Below, in pieces: positions 57,109 through 64,000 of a stretch of DNA of 64,000 nt; the first letter of the stretch is position 1; each line of letters opens with the position of its first letter. The DNA is from Geminicoccaceae bacterium (GTDB lineage: Bacteria; Pseudomonadota; Alphaproteobacteria; Geminicoccales; Geminicoccaceae): positions 1,681,501 through 1,745,500 of the forward strand of contig AP024683.1 in assembly GCA_025999455.1 (NCBI GenBank). Reading direction: 5' to 3'. Made by a program: the position numbers and the translations under genes. The notes under the pieces were generated by a model. The model was given only the letters and a program-made list of their open reading frames with translations, was not told where the DNA came from and ran no database searches.

Positions 57109-59103
57109 TCAGCCCGGCGGCCCGGCCACGAGCACTTCATAGGCTCCGAGCCCGACCTCGCGGCCGAGCGGTTCGGCCGGGCCCGCGACCAGGAGGTCGG
57201 GGTCGCTGCAGGCGGCGACGAAGCTCGCTTCGCCGAGCCGGCGCGCACCGAGCCCCTGCAGCCCCGGCCCCTCGAGCCGGACCGTCCGCTCCTCGGGCGT
57301 CAGGTTGACGAGGGTCGCGTAGATCCCGCGCGGGGTCCGGACCGCGAGGACCTGCACCGAACCGGGCGCCGAGCTCTCGCTCTGCAGCACCTCGCCCGCG
57401 GCGAGCCGGGTGTGGGCGCGGATCACCTGGTAGGAGGGCACGAGCGGCACGCCCGCCGCGTCGATCCAGGGCCGCGGCTCGGGCTGTGGTGTCACGACGA
57501 TCCCCGAAGGCCCGCCGATCGCGGCGAGCGTGACCGCCTCGAGCCCGCCGCGCGCCGCATGCGCGAGATAACCGGCGTACCAGGCCGCCCCGACGAGCCC
57601 ACGCTCGCGCGGGTCGACCCGGTTCATCGCCTGGCGGATGTTGTGGGGGTTTTCGGCCGGGACTTGGCCGTAGGGGTTGTCGCGCATCGCGATCGCGGTC
57701 GGGAAGATCCAATAGGGCAGGTCGCCCGCGAAGCTGCGCGTCGTGCGGTACTGCCAGGGTAGCGCCTCGAGGTTCTCCATCATCGTCGCGTCGTCGCCCG
57801 CGTGCACGAGCGGCGAGCCCGTGTGGCAGATGAAGTCGAGCGCATCGGCGGGCGGCCGCTTGCGGTTGAGCTCGGTGAAGTAGGAGAACATCCCGCCACC
57901 CACCGGGACGCCCGGGAAGGCGGCCCGGGCGGTCGCCAAGAGATCCCGCCAGCCGGGTGCCTTGGGCCACACGCTGCCCGGCAGCGTGCATTTGAGATCG
58001 CAGGCCGGGGAGACCGCGACCCGGGCGAAGGCGACCCGCGCGGCATCGACCGCGCGCCGCAGCGCCTCGACGTCGCGGCGCAGGATCGAAAGGTCGTCGC
58101 TGGGCTTGCCCTCGGCATCCAAGCAGGGGATCACGGCCTCGAGGACGAGCGGGCAGCCCGTCCGCGCGCCGAGTTCCTTGGCGAGGGCGAGCTCGGCTGC
58201 CCCGTGGCCCTTGCGCGGATCGTGGTGGACGACGAGGAAGGCCGGGCGGGCACGGGCCAGGAGCTCGGCCCGGGCGAGGGCCCCTGCGAGATGCTCGGCC
58301 GGGGCGGCGAGCCCGAGGGCCGGCATGCGGCCGACCGCGGTCTCGCCGACCCGCACCGTCACGACCGCGGGCCCCGCCGAGGCGGTCGCGGCCGGTGGGC
58401 TGCCCAGGACCTCGAGGGTGACGCGCTGCTGCACCCGCTCGCCTTTGGCGATCGTGTAGGGCCAGGGCTTGGCGAGCGGGCGGACATAGGTCTTGTAGGA
58501 GGCGTCCATCCAGTTGCGATGGTCCTCCATCTCGAAGGCCTCGCCCTCCATGAGGCAGCGCAGCCGCACCCCGGGCAGGACCTCGTGGGTCAGCGCGCGG
58601 ATGTCCTGGAACGGGCACAAGGGGTCGACGAGCTCGGGGAAGCGGCTCTCGACGACCCGGCCGTCGACGTGCTCGACGGTGAGGGGCTTGCCCGACACGT
58701 CCACGGGGTGGAGGACGACGAAGCCCGTGCGGTTCGTGACGAAGTCGGAGAGCGCCTCGCCCTCGCCCTCGAAGAGGAGGCTACCGTCGGCCCGGCCCTC
58801 GATCCGCGCCCGGTAGCGATAGGCCTGGGTGGCGTCGCGGGCGGTCGCCTCGTAGGTGACGGTGAAGCCGTCGCTGCGCTGGTCGACGACGAGATCGCGG
58901 ATCTCGGGATTGTAGGTGCCCCAGTTCCGGTCGCGGACGATGTAGGCCAAGGAGCGGATCGCCTCGACGCCGCCCAGGCGAATCCAGCGCAGATTGCCGG
59001 CCTCGAGGGTGCAGACGAGCGGCCCCGCGCGCAGCTCGCGGCGTTCGGGCAGGGGCTCCTCGGTTCCGAACAGACGGATCGCCCGGGACGGTTCGTCGGG
59101 CAT
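57109..59103 (-). CDS. 664-residue protein of unassigned function, possibly sugar-acid lactonase related
   Basis: No signal peptide. Residues about 25-235 are strand-rich (RAGPLVCTLEAGNLRWIRLGGVEAIRS, RDRNWGTYNPEIRDLVV, NRTGFVVLHPVDVSGKPLTVEH), like a carbohydrate-processing beta-sandwich. Residues about 290-560 look like a TIM barrel (LVLEAVIPCL, FARVAVSPACDLKCTLPG, ICHTGSPLVHAGDDATMMENLEALPW). A C-terminal beta domain ends the protein. This glycosidase-like build resembles, from memory, the D-apionate lactonase family; I cannot verify this. The GTG/ATG choice at 59103 gives a natural start. It is divergent from an HpcH aldolase and 2-hydroxyacid dehydrogenase pair, consistent with sugar-acid breakdown. 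Confidence 0.6.
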   Translation of the reverse strand: MPDEPSRAIRLFGTEEPLPERRELRAGPLVCTLEAGNLRWIRLGGVEAIRSLAYIVRDRNWGTYNPEIRDLVVDQRSDGFTVTYEATARDATQAYRYRARIEGRADGSLLFEGEGEALSDFVTNRTGFVVLHPVDVSGKPLTVEHVDGRVVESRFPELVDPLCPFQDIRALTHEVLPGVRLRCLMEGEAFEMEDHRNWMDASYKTYVRPLAKPWPYTIAKGERVQQRVTLEVLGSPPAATASAGPAVVTVRVGETAVGRMPALGLAAPAEHLAGALARAELLARARPAFLVVHHDPRKGHGAAELALAKELGARTGCPLVLEAVIPCLDAEGKPSDDLSILRRDVEALRRAVDAARVAFARVAVSPACDLKCTLPGSVWPKAPGWRDLLATARAAFPGVPVGGGMFSYFTELNRKRPPADALDFICHTGSPLVHAGDDATMMENLEALPWQYRTTRSFAGDLPYWIFPTAIAMRDNPYGQVPAENPHNIRQAMNRVDPRERGLVGAAWYAGYLAHAARGGLEAVTLAAIGGPSGIVVTPQPEPRPWIDAAGVPLVPSYQVIRAHTRLAAGEVLQSESSAPGSVQVLAVRTPRGIYATLVNLTPEERTVRLEGPGLQGLGARRLGEASFVAACSDPDLLVAGPAEPLGREVGLGAYEVLVAGPPG

Positions 59104-59289
59104 GTCGGCCTCCCTCGTTTGGTCGGGCGCAGAGGTGCACGAGCGGGAAGCGGGACGCAATCGGGCCGCGGCCGGCCCTTCCACTCGGCTCGGCCCGTGG
59201 TGCAGGGCGGGGCTGCCGGCCCGTCGCTTGACCGAGGTCGGTTGTCGACCTACCGCCGACCGGTCGAGGTCGACGGACGGGGAGGCGAG

Positions 59290-60138
59290 ATGACCCTCAA
59301 GGCGATGGCGGGGACGCGCACACTCAAGGTCGGCCATTTCGTGGTCGAGTTCGCGACCCCGGGGATCGGCCACATCCTCGCGAACGCCGGCTGCGACTTC
59401 GTGCTGTTCGACTGCGAGCATTCGGGCTTCGGCTTCGAGACGGTCAAGACCGCCATGCGCTATTTCGAAGCCGCCCGGTTGCCGGCGATCGTCCGCGTCC
59501 CTTCCAAGGAGTACCACCACATCGCCCGCGCCGCCGACATGGGCGCCGAGGGCATCATGCTGCCGATGGTCGACGACGCGGCGCAGGCCAGGGCGATCCT
59601 CGATTGCCTCAAATACACGCCCGCCGGTCGGCGCGGCGTGGCGCTCGGCATCGCCCACGACGCCTATTCGGGCGGGCCGGTCCTGGACAAGCTCGCCAGG
59701 GCCAACGCGCGGACCACGCTCTTCTGCCAGATCGAGACCGCGGCCGGGGTCGACAACGCCTTCGCGATCGCCGCGGTCGAGGGGGTCGATTGCCTCTGGG
59801 TCGGCCATTTCGACCTCTCGGCCTCGCTCGGCATCCCGGGCGAGTTCGAGCACCCGAAGTTCCTGGCCGCGATCGAGCGGGTGGTGGCCGCCTGCCGGCA
59901 GCACGGCAAGGCCTGCGGCCGACTGGTCCCGGACGTCGCGACGGGCATCGATTATTGGCGCAGGGGCTTCGACTTCCTCTGCTATTCGGGCGACGTCTGG
60001 GCGCTCGGGGCGGCGGTCAAGGCCGGGGTCGACGGCATCCGCGCCGGGGTCGAGAAGCTCGGGGCCGAGCCCGGCGGAGCGGCCGCCGCGAACCCGGCCG
60101 AGCCCCGCGCGCCCAGGGGCAAGTCCCGCCGAAGCTGA
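59290..60138 (+). CDS. HpcH/HpaI-type aldolase/citrate lyase family protein
   Basis: 282 residues. GHFVVEFATPGIGHILANAGCDFVLFDCEHSGF is the class II pyruvate aldolase opening; the metal site is formed by Glu in CQIETAAGVDNA and Asp in WVGHFDLSASLG, and VPSKEYHHIARAADMGAEGIMLPMV carries the conserved arginine region. The family cleaves 2-keto-3-deoxy or 4-hydroxy-2-oxo acids to pyruvate and an aldehyde. ATG 59290 follows GGGGAGG. The C-terminal 25 residues are a low-complexity tail. It precedes a 2-hydroxyacid dehydrogenase by 18 bases and probably shares its substrate pathway. Confidence 0.88.
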   Translation: MTLKAMAGTRTLKVGHFVVEFATPGIGHILANAGCDFVLFDCEHSGFGFETVKTAMRYFEAARLPAIVRVPSKEYHHIARAADMGAEGIMLPMVDDAAQARAILDCLKYTPAGRRGVALGIAHDAYSGGPVLDKLARANARTTLFCQIETAAGVDNAFAIAAVEGVDCLWVGHFDLSASLGIPGEFEHPKFLAAIERVVAACRQHGKACGRLVPDVATGIDYWRRGFDFLCYSGDVWALGAAVKAGVDGIRAGVEKLGAEPGGAAAANPAEPRAPRGKSRRS

Positions 60139-60156
60139 AAGAAGAGGAGAACGGCC

Positions 60157-61206
60157 ATGGCCCGCTACCGCGTGGCCCTGAGCGGCGACTTCAAGAAGCC
60201 GGACGGCACGCCCACTTACCCGATGTTCGACCTCGGCCCGCTCACGAGCCGATCGGACATCGAGCTCGTCTTCGTGGACCCGGTCGACGGTGTCATGCCG
60301 GCCGCCGGGCTCGAAGGCACGGATGCCCTGATCCTGCTCGTCCCCCGCTTCGGCCGCGAGTCGGTGCCGAAGGACGGCAGGCTCGCCCTCGTGGCCCGCT
60401 TCGGGGTGGGCTACGACAGCGTCGACGTCGAGGCCTGCACCGAGGCCGGGATCGCGCTCGCCATCACCCCCGAGGGTGTGCGCCGGCCGGTCGCCGTCTC
60501 GATCCTGACCTTCGTCCTGGCGCTCTCCCAGAAGCTCTTGATCAAGGACAAGCTCTGCCGCCAGGGGCCGCCGGGCTGGGCGAAGCGCGCCGAGCACATG
60601 GGCGTGGGCCTCGTGGGTCGCACGCTCGGCCAGCTCGGCATGGGCAACATCGGCGCGGAGGTGTTCCGCCTCGCCGCCCCCTTCGGCATGCGCCACATCG
60701 CCCACGACCCTTACGTCGACCCGGCGGTGGCGCGCGAGCTCGGCGTCGAGCTCGTCTCGCTCGAGACCCTCTTCCGCGAGAGCGACTTCCTGTCGGTCTC
60801 GGTGCCGCTCTCGCCCGCCACCCGGCACCTCGTGAACGCCGAACGGCTCGCGCTCATGAAGCCCACGGCCTTCCTCGTCAACACCGCGCGCGGCCCGGTC
60901 GTCGATCAAAGGGCGCTCTACCGGGCGCTCGTCGAGGGCCGGCTCGCCGGCGCCGGGCTCGACGTGTTCGAAGAAGAACCCTGCCCGGCCGACGAGCCGC
61001 TGCTTTCGCTCGACACCGTCATCTGCGCGCCGCACGCCCTTTGCTGGACCGACCAGTGCTTCGCCGGCAACGGCGCCGCCGACATCCGCCACGTCCTCGA
61101 CGTCCTCGCGGGCCGACCGCCCGGCTCGGTCGTCAACCGGGAGGTCCTCGAGAGCCCGGTCTTCAAGGCGAAACTCGAAAATCTCGCTCGCCGCGCTGCG
61201 AGCTGA
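60157..61206 (+). CDS. D-isomer-specific 2-hydroxyacid dehydrogenase family protein
   Basis: 349 residues. The NAD motif is GRTLGQLGMGNIGAEVFRLAAPFGM; LALVARFGVGYDSVDVEACTEAGIA, SVSVPLSPATRHLVNAERLALMKP, NTARGPVVDQRALYRAL and GLDVFEEEPCPADEPLL are standard. The active-site histidine is in CAPHALCWTDQC and arginine in NTARG. It reduces a 2-keto acid or oxidises a 2-hydroxy acid in the cytosol. ATG 60157 with an AAGAGGAG site. Co-directional with the aldolase, so the pair likely handles a sugar acid or hydroxypyruvate-type intermediate. Confidence 0.9.
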   Translation: MARYRVALSGDFKKPDGTPTYPMFDLGPLTSRSDIELVFVDPVDGVMPAAGLEGTDALILLVPRFGRESVPKDGRLALVARFGVGYDSVDVEACTEAGIALAITPEGVRRPVAVSILTFVLALSQKLLIKDKLCRQGPPGWAKRAEHMGVGLVGRTLGQLGMGNIGAEVFRLAAPFGMRHIAHDPYVDPAVARELGVELVSLETLFRESDFLSVSVPLSPATRHLVNAERLALMKPTAFLVNTARGPVVDQRALYRALVEGRLAGAGLDVFEEEPCPADEPLLSLDTVICAPHALCWTDQCFAGNGAADIRHVLDVLAGRPPGSVVNREVLESPVFKAKLENLARRAAS

Positions 61207-61223
61207 TTTTCTGCCCGCCCCCC

Positions 61224-62273
61224 TCACGCCGCTTTTCGGTCGGGTGGGTGGGCGAGGAGGGTGGCGAGGTCGGTGCGGAGGGCGGCGAGGAGCCGGCGCA
61301 CACGCGCGAGCTCGCCTTCGCCGGCGAGGTCCTCGACCAGCGCCCGCGCGATCTTCTTCGAGTGGCGCGCGGCGTCCAGGAGCGCGAGCTCCGGGTCGGG
61401 CGGCGGGGTCTCGGCTCGGCGCGCGGCTTCGGCGTCGCCGGCGACGAGCCCGGCCGGGGCGGCCGCCGGAGAGGAAGCGGGCGCCGGCTCGGGTTCGTTT
61501 TCTTCGTTTTCGGAAGACGTTCTCCCGGCCGTCGGGTCGGCGGCCGACCGGACCGCCGCTGCCGCTTCCGGCGGTGCGGCGGCGGGAGCGACCCGCTCGG
61601 GTTCGTTTTTCGATTTTTCGGAAGGCGGTCGGGCAACGGAGAGGGCCGCGGGCGTCACCGCCTCGGCCGCGGCCGGCGGCGTGGACCCGGTGGCGTGGAC
61701 CCGGGTGCGCCGCTCGGGTTCGTTTTCGTCGGTTTTCTCGCGCGCCGCGGTGGCCGGGGAGCCGCTCGCATCCTCCTCGGCCGGGGCGAGCTCGGCCTCG
61801 GGTTCGGTCCGCGGAACTGACAAAGAAGGCCGGGCGGCGAGGGCGGCGAGGAGGCGGTGGAGGGCGCGCTCGAGCCGGGCGGTGTGCGCCGAGAGCGTGG
61901 CGAGCTCGGCCGTGCGGGTGAGGAGGATCGGCGTGCCGTCGGGATAGATCCGGCCCTGCGGCGGGCGCGGGCGGCAGCTCGCGAGCTCGGCCTCGAGCCG
62001 GTCGCAGCGGGCGAGCTTCCAGAAGGTGGCGGCGAGCCGTTCGACCAAGAGTGCTTCGGTCGGCGAGCGCGGCCGGTGCTCGGCGCGGAGGGCTTCGAGG
62101 AGGGCTTCGAAGGCGGCCGGATCTTCGCCCGGGGCCAAAAGCCTCCGGGAGAAGAGGCCGTGCTTGGTGGCGTTCAGGGACGAGCGGGCCTTGCCTTCCG
62201 GCGTGACGGGCCCGTGCGAGCGGGCGCCGTTGGTGCGCGACGTGGCGCGCTGGGCGGGGGAGCGGGGGATCAC
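61224..62273 (-). CDS. Hypothetical protein with imperfect repeats in a disordered middle
   Basis: 349 residues. The N-terminal part has SRTNGARSHGPVTPEGKARSSLNATKHGLFSRRLL and TEALLVERLAATFWKLARCDRLEAE, a pattern found in many uncharacterised proteins of high-GC bacteria. The middle is Ala/Pro/Glu-rich with three related boxes (EKTDENEPERR, EKSKNEPERV, SENEENEPEPA) spaced 39 and 36 residues apart. The C-terminus is a helical RHSKKIARALVEDLAG ... ALRTDLATLLAHP segment. GTG at 62273 is preferred; a TTG at 62333 would add 20 residues from what looks like the promoter. Function unknown; possibly nucleic-acid binding given the basic N-terminus, which is a guess. Confidence 0.65.
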   Translation of the reverse strand: MIPRSPAQRATSRTNGARSHGPVTPEGKARSSLNATKHGLFSRRLLAPGEDPAAFEALLEALRAEHRPRSPTEALLVERLAATFWKLARCDRLEAELASCRPRPPQGRIYPDGTPILLTRTAELATLSAHTARLERALHRLLAALAARPSLSVPRTEPEAELAPAEEDASGSPATAAREKTDENEPERRTRVHATGSTPPAAAEAVTPAALSVARPPSEKSKNEPERVAPAAAPPEAAAAVRSAADPTAGRTSSENEENEPEPAPASSPAAAPAGLVAGDAEAARRAETPPPDPELALLDAARHSKKIARALVEDLAGEGELARVRRLLAALRTDLATLLAHPPDRKAA

Positions 62274-62614
62274 GGTGGGCACCTCGGGGTCGGGGGCGGG
62301 GACGAGAAGGGCGATATACCTAATACCGACCAAAGTCCAGCTCGATCCCGGCGCGCACCGCCCGGCCGCCGCGGGAGCGCCGGGTCACCCGTGCCCGGCC
62401 GCGAAGAAACGACCGGCCCGCCCGGCGTACCCTCGACCGCACCCGCGCCGCCCCGGACCCGCACTCGGCGCTTTTCGGCCCCGCTCGAGCCGCCGACGCC
62501 CTCAGGAAGACGTTCCCTGACGCGCCGACACCGCGAGCCGATCGAACAGCGCCAACACCCCGCGCGGCAAACTCGCCGCCCCGAGACTGGGCTCCCGGGC
62601 GGAGGGCCCGGCGG
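62274..62614. other. Intergenic region with a low-GC promoter-like patch
   Basis: 341 bases between the repeat protein and argE, both leftward. The only distinct element is the AT-rich patch at about 62312-62334; on the minus strand it reads CTTTGGTCGGTATTAGGTATATC. CTGGAC, a 16-base spacer and TATATC could act as a sigma-70-like promoter for the repeat protein. The rest is GC-rich and I see no gene in it. Confidence 0.4.
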
Positions 62615-63778
62615 TCAGGCCCGGCAATGGGCGATCAGGCGCTCCAAGAAGGCTTCGCAGGCGGCGAGCTGGGAAAGCTCGACGAACTCGTCGGGCTTGT
62701 GGGCCTGCTCGATGTTCCCGGGGCCACAGACGATCGCCGGGATGCCGCCGTCGCGGCGGAAGAGGCCGCCTTCGGTGCCGTAGGCGACCTTCTTGTGGGC
62801 GTTCCTGCCGGCCAAGGATTTCGTGAGCGTCGTGAGTGGATGGTCCGGGGCGATGTCGACCGGCGGGAGCTCGGTGAGTTGCTCGAAGCGGATCTCGACC
62901 GAAGGGGCCACCCGGCGCATGGCGGGCAGGAGATGCTCGCCGGCGTAGGCCTTCACTTCGGCCACGAGGGCCGGAAGGTCGACCTCGGGAAGGGTGCGGA
63001 ACTCCCAATCGAACCAGCAGAGCTCGGGGACGATGTTCAAGGTCGTCCCGCCGTGGATCTGGCCCACGTGCGCCGTCGAGTGCGGCACGTCGAAGAGCGG
63101 GTCGAAGGGGCCCTCGGCCGCGAGCCTCCGGCCGATGTCGCGGATCCGGACGACGAGCTCGGCCGCGTACTCGACCGCGTTCACCGCGTGGGGGGCGAGC
63201 GAGGAATGGGCCGGGGTCCCGGTGACGGTGGTCCGGTAGCTCTCCTTGCCCTTGTGGGCGATCACGACCTCCATCGAGGTGGGCTCGCCCACGATCACGC
63301 CCGCGGGCTTTTCGATGCCGAAGCGGCCGAGCTCGGCGATCAGCCGGCGCACACCCTTGCAACCGACTTCCTCGTCGTAGGAGAGGGCGATGTGGATCGG
63401 CCGGGAAAGCGGCTTTTCGAGCATCGCCGGGACCATGGCCAGCACGCAGGCATCGAAGCCCTTCATGTCGGTCGTGCCGCGGCCGTAGGCCCGGCCGTTC
63501 TCGACGCGCAGCCGGAACGGATCGGCGCTCCAGGGTTGATCGTCGACCGGGACCACGTCGGTGTGGCCGGAAAGGACGTAGCCCGGCACGTCCCGCGGGC
63601 CGATCGTCGCCCAGAGATTGACCCACGCGCCGCTCTCGTCGGGCACGCGGCGGACCTCGACCCCGAGCCCGCGCAGATGGGCCTCGACCCAGTCGGCAAG
63701 CGGCCGGTTGGGGTTGCGGCTCACCGTGTCGAAGCCCACGAGCTTCTCGAGGATCGGCAGACAGCGGGGATGGGACAT
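62615..63778 (-). CDS. argE: Acetylornithine deacetylase (M20 family)
   Basis: 387 residues. Zinc ligands: His in VLSGHTDVVPVD, Asp in GRGTTDMKGFDA (bridging), the catalytic Glu pair in LSYDEEVGCKGVR, Glu/Asp in VIVGEPTSMEVVIAHKG, and a final His in EQAHKPDEFV. IHGGTTLNIVPELCWFDWEFRTLP lies in the dimerisation domain. These fit ArgE, which removes acetyl from N-acetylornithine in arginine synthesis; related M20 enzymes use other N-acyl amino acids. ATG 63778. No other arginine genes are adjacent. Confidence 0.88.
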   Translation of the reverse strand: MSHPRCLPILEKLVGFDTVSRNPNRPLADWVEAHLRGLGVEVRRVPDESGAWVNLWATIGPRDVPGYVLSGHTDVVPVDDQPWSADPFRLRVENGRAYGRGTTDMKGFDACVLAMVPAMLEKPLSRPIHIALSYDEEVGCKGVRRLIAELGRFGIEKPAGVIVGEPTSMEVVIAHKGKESYRTTVTGTPAHSSLAPHAVNAVEYAAELVVRIRDIGRRLAAEGPFDPLFDVPHSTAHVGQIHGGTTLNIVPELCWFDWEFRTLPEVDLPALVAEVKAYAGEHLLPAMRRVAPSVEIRFEQLTELPPVDIAPDHPLTTLTKSLAGRNAHKKVAYGTEGGLFRRDGGIPAIVCGPGNIEQAHKPDEFVELSQLAACEAFLERLIAHCRA

Positions 63779-63950
63779 CGACGGCTCCAGGGACGGTTCC
63801 GGAGGGCGCGCGGCGGGACGCGCGAGGGGAGCACGAAGCCCGAGGTAGGGGAGGGCCGGGCGGCCGGCAAGCCGGCGCGGCGCCGAGCGGCTTTCCCCTC
63901 GGCGCCCGATCTGCTAGGCGGCCGGCGTTCCTCGGCCGGGAGAGCCCTCC

Positions 63951-64000
63951 TTGAAGCTCGCCGTCTTCATCCACACGAACGAGAAACAATACGTGGGTGC
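63951..64000 (+). CDS. Start of a gene cut by the right window edge, unassigned
   Basis: A TTG at 63951, preceded by GGGAGAG, opens a frame reading MKLAVFIHTNEKQYVG. The first sixteen residues resemble the start of a nucleotide- or sugar-handling enzyme such as a glycosyltransferase, with a first beta-strand KLAVFIHTN, but too little is visible to name it. The 172 bases before it, back to argE, hold a divergent promoter region without other features. Confidence 0.5.
   Translation, partial: MKLAVFIHTNEKQYVG

Noticed and set aside
57109-61227. A minus-strand frame open far beyond the 664-residue protein (about 1370 residues)
   Set aside because: The part beyond 59103 is antisense to the aldolase and 2-hydroxyacid dehydrogenase genes and shows no family pattern; ATG 59103 is the natural start.
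1-64000. tRNA, rRNA genes, CRISPR arrays or complete insertion sequences
   Set aside because: No T-arm consensus in a cloverleaf context, no regularly spaced short repeats and no transposase-like protein were seen. A covariance-model tRNA search was not possible here, so a missed tRNA cannot be fully excluded.

Overview
The window is a very GC-rich stretch of a bacterial chromosome. GTG and TTG starts are common, genes are packed in small operons with GTGA/ATGA stop-start overlaps, and long antisense frames stay open because stop codons are rare. The gene families point to an alphaproteobacterium of the Rhodospirillales/Acetobacterales sort with an oxidative, partly methylotroph-like metabolism: a periplasmic molybdenum or tungsten formate dehydrogenase, a tryptophan-tryptophylquinone (TTQ) amine dehydrogenase, dimethylglycine-dehydrogenase-type enzyme, formate-THF ligase, two TRAP transporters, and small families (DUF3305, DUF3306, DUF6494, DUF6352, DUF6505, DUF155, DUF1194) typical of that class. 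Taxonomy is inferred from gene content only. I saw no rRNA, tRNA, CRISPR array or complete insertion sequence.

Layout. 1-4.3 kb: a thiamine-diphosphate enzyme (cut by the left edge), a 3-hydroxyacyl-CoA dehydrogenase-like protein and an SDR in one operon, facing a D-erythronate-dehydrogenase-like epimerase. 4.6-8.8 kb: a covalent-FAD dimethylglycine/sarcosine dehydrogenase-like protein convergent with formate-THF ligase. 9-12 kb: a DUF155 membrane protein, a DUF1194 von Willebrand A protein and a lower-GC radical SAM/SPASM protein. 12-15 kb: a TRAP transporter operon with a perfect hairpin between its P and Q genes. 15-21.3 kb: an SDR and a two-gene transketolase whose halves are separated by TTQ amine dehydrogenase genes (heavy chain, MauE, MauD, light chain, cytochrome c). 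21.4-22.4 kb: a low-GC island with a DUF3800 gene interrupted by one in-frame amber codon. 22.5-24.5 kb: mobA, DUF29 and fdhD. 24.6-30.8 kb: a class A penicillin-binding protein, a proline-racemase-family enzyme with an M28 peptidase, and a flavin-dependent 2-hydroxyacid oxidase with cupin and VOC partners. 30.9-34.7 kb: a second TRAP operon and a cyclase-family hydrolase. 35.4-36.5 kb: hemW. 36.6-47.2 kb: the formate dehydrogenase locus. 47.2-52.6 kb: an SDR, a group of small uncharacterised genes and a lipoate/biotin ligase-like gene, with a 1.9 kb gene-free block holding a 292-bp tandem duplication. 53-64 kb: an amidase, a QuiC-like dehydroshikimate dehydratase, an unassigned 664-residue enzyme next to an HpcH aldolase and a 2-hydroxyacid dehydrogenase, a repeat-bearing protein, argE, and the first codons of a gene cut by the right edge.

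How the genes work together. Amine oxidation in the periplasm (TTQ enzyme plus cytochrome c), N-methyl group oxidation to methylene-THF (4.6 kb), formate activation (fhs) and formate oxidation (fdh locus, supported by fdhD and mobA) form a coherent one-carbon/amine oxidation theme. The formate dehydrogenase operon is unusual: beyond alpha, beta and gamma subunits, TorD chaperone and TAT-target peptide, it carries a beta-propeller/cytochrome c fusion and two tiny membrane proteins, all translationally coupled. The strongest leads for new biology are that operon tail, the TTQ light chain with mixed methylamine/aromatic-amine features inside a split transketolase, and the group of small DUF genes beside the formate dehydrogenase.
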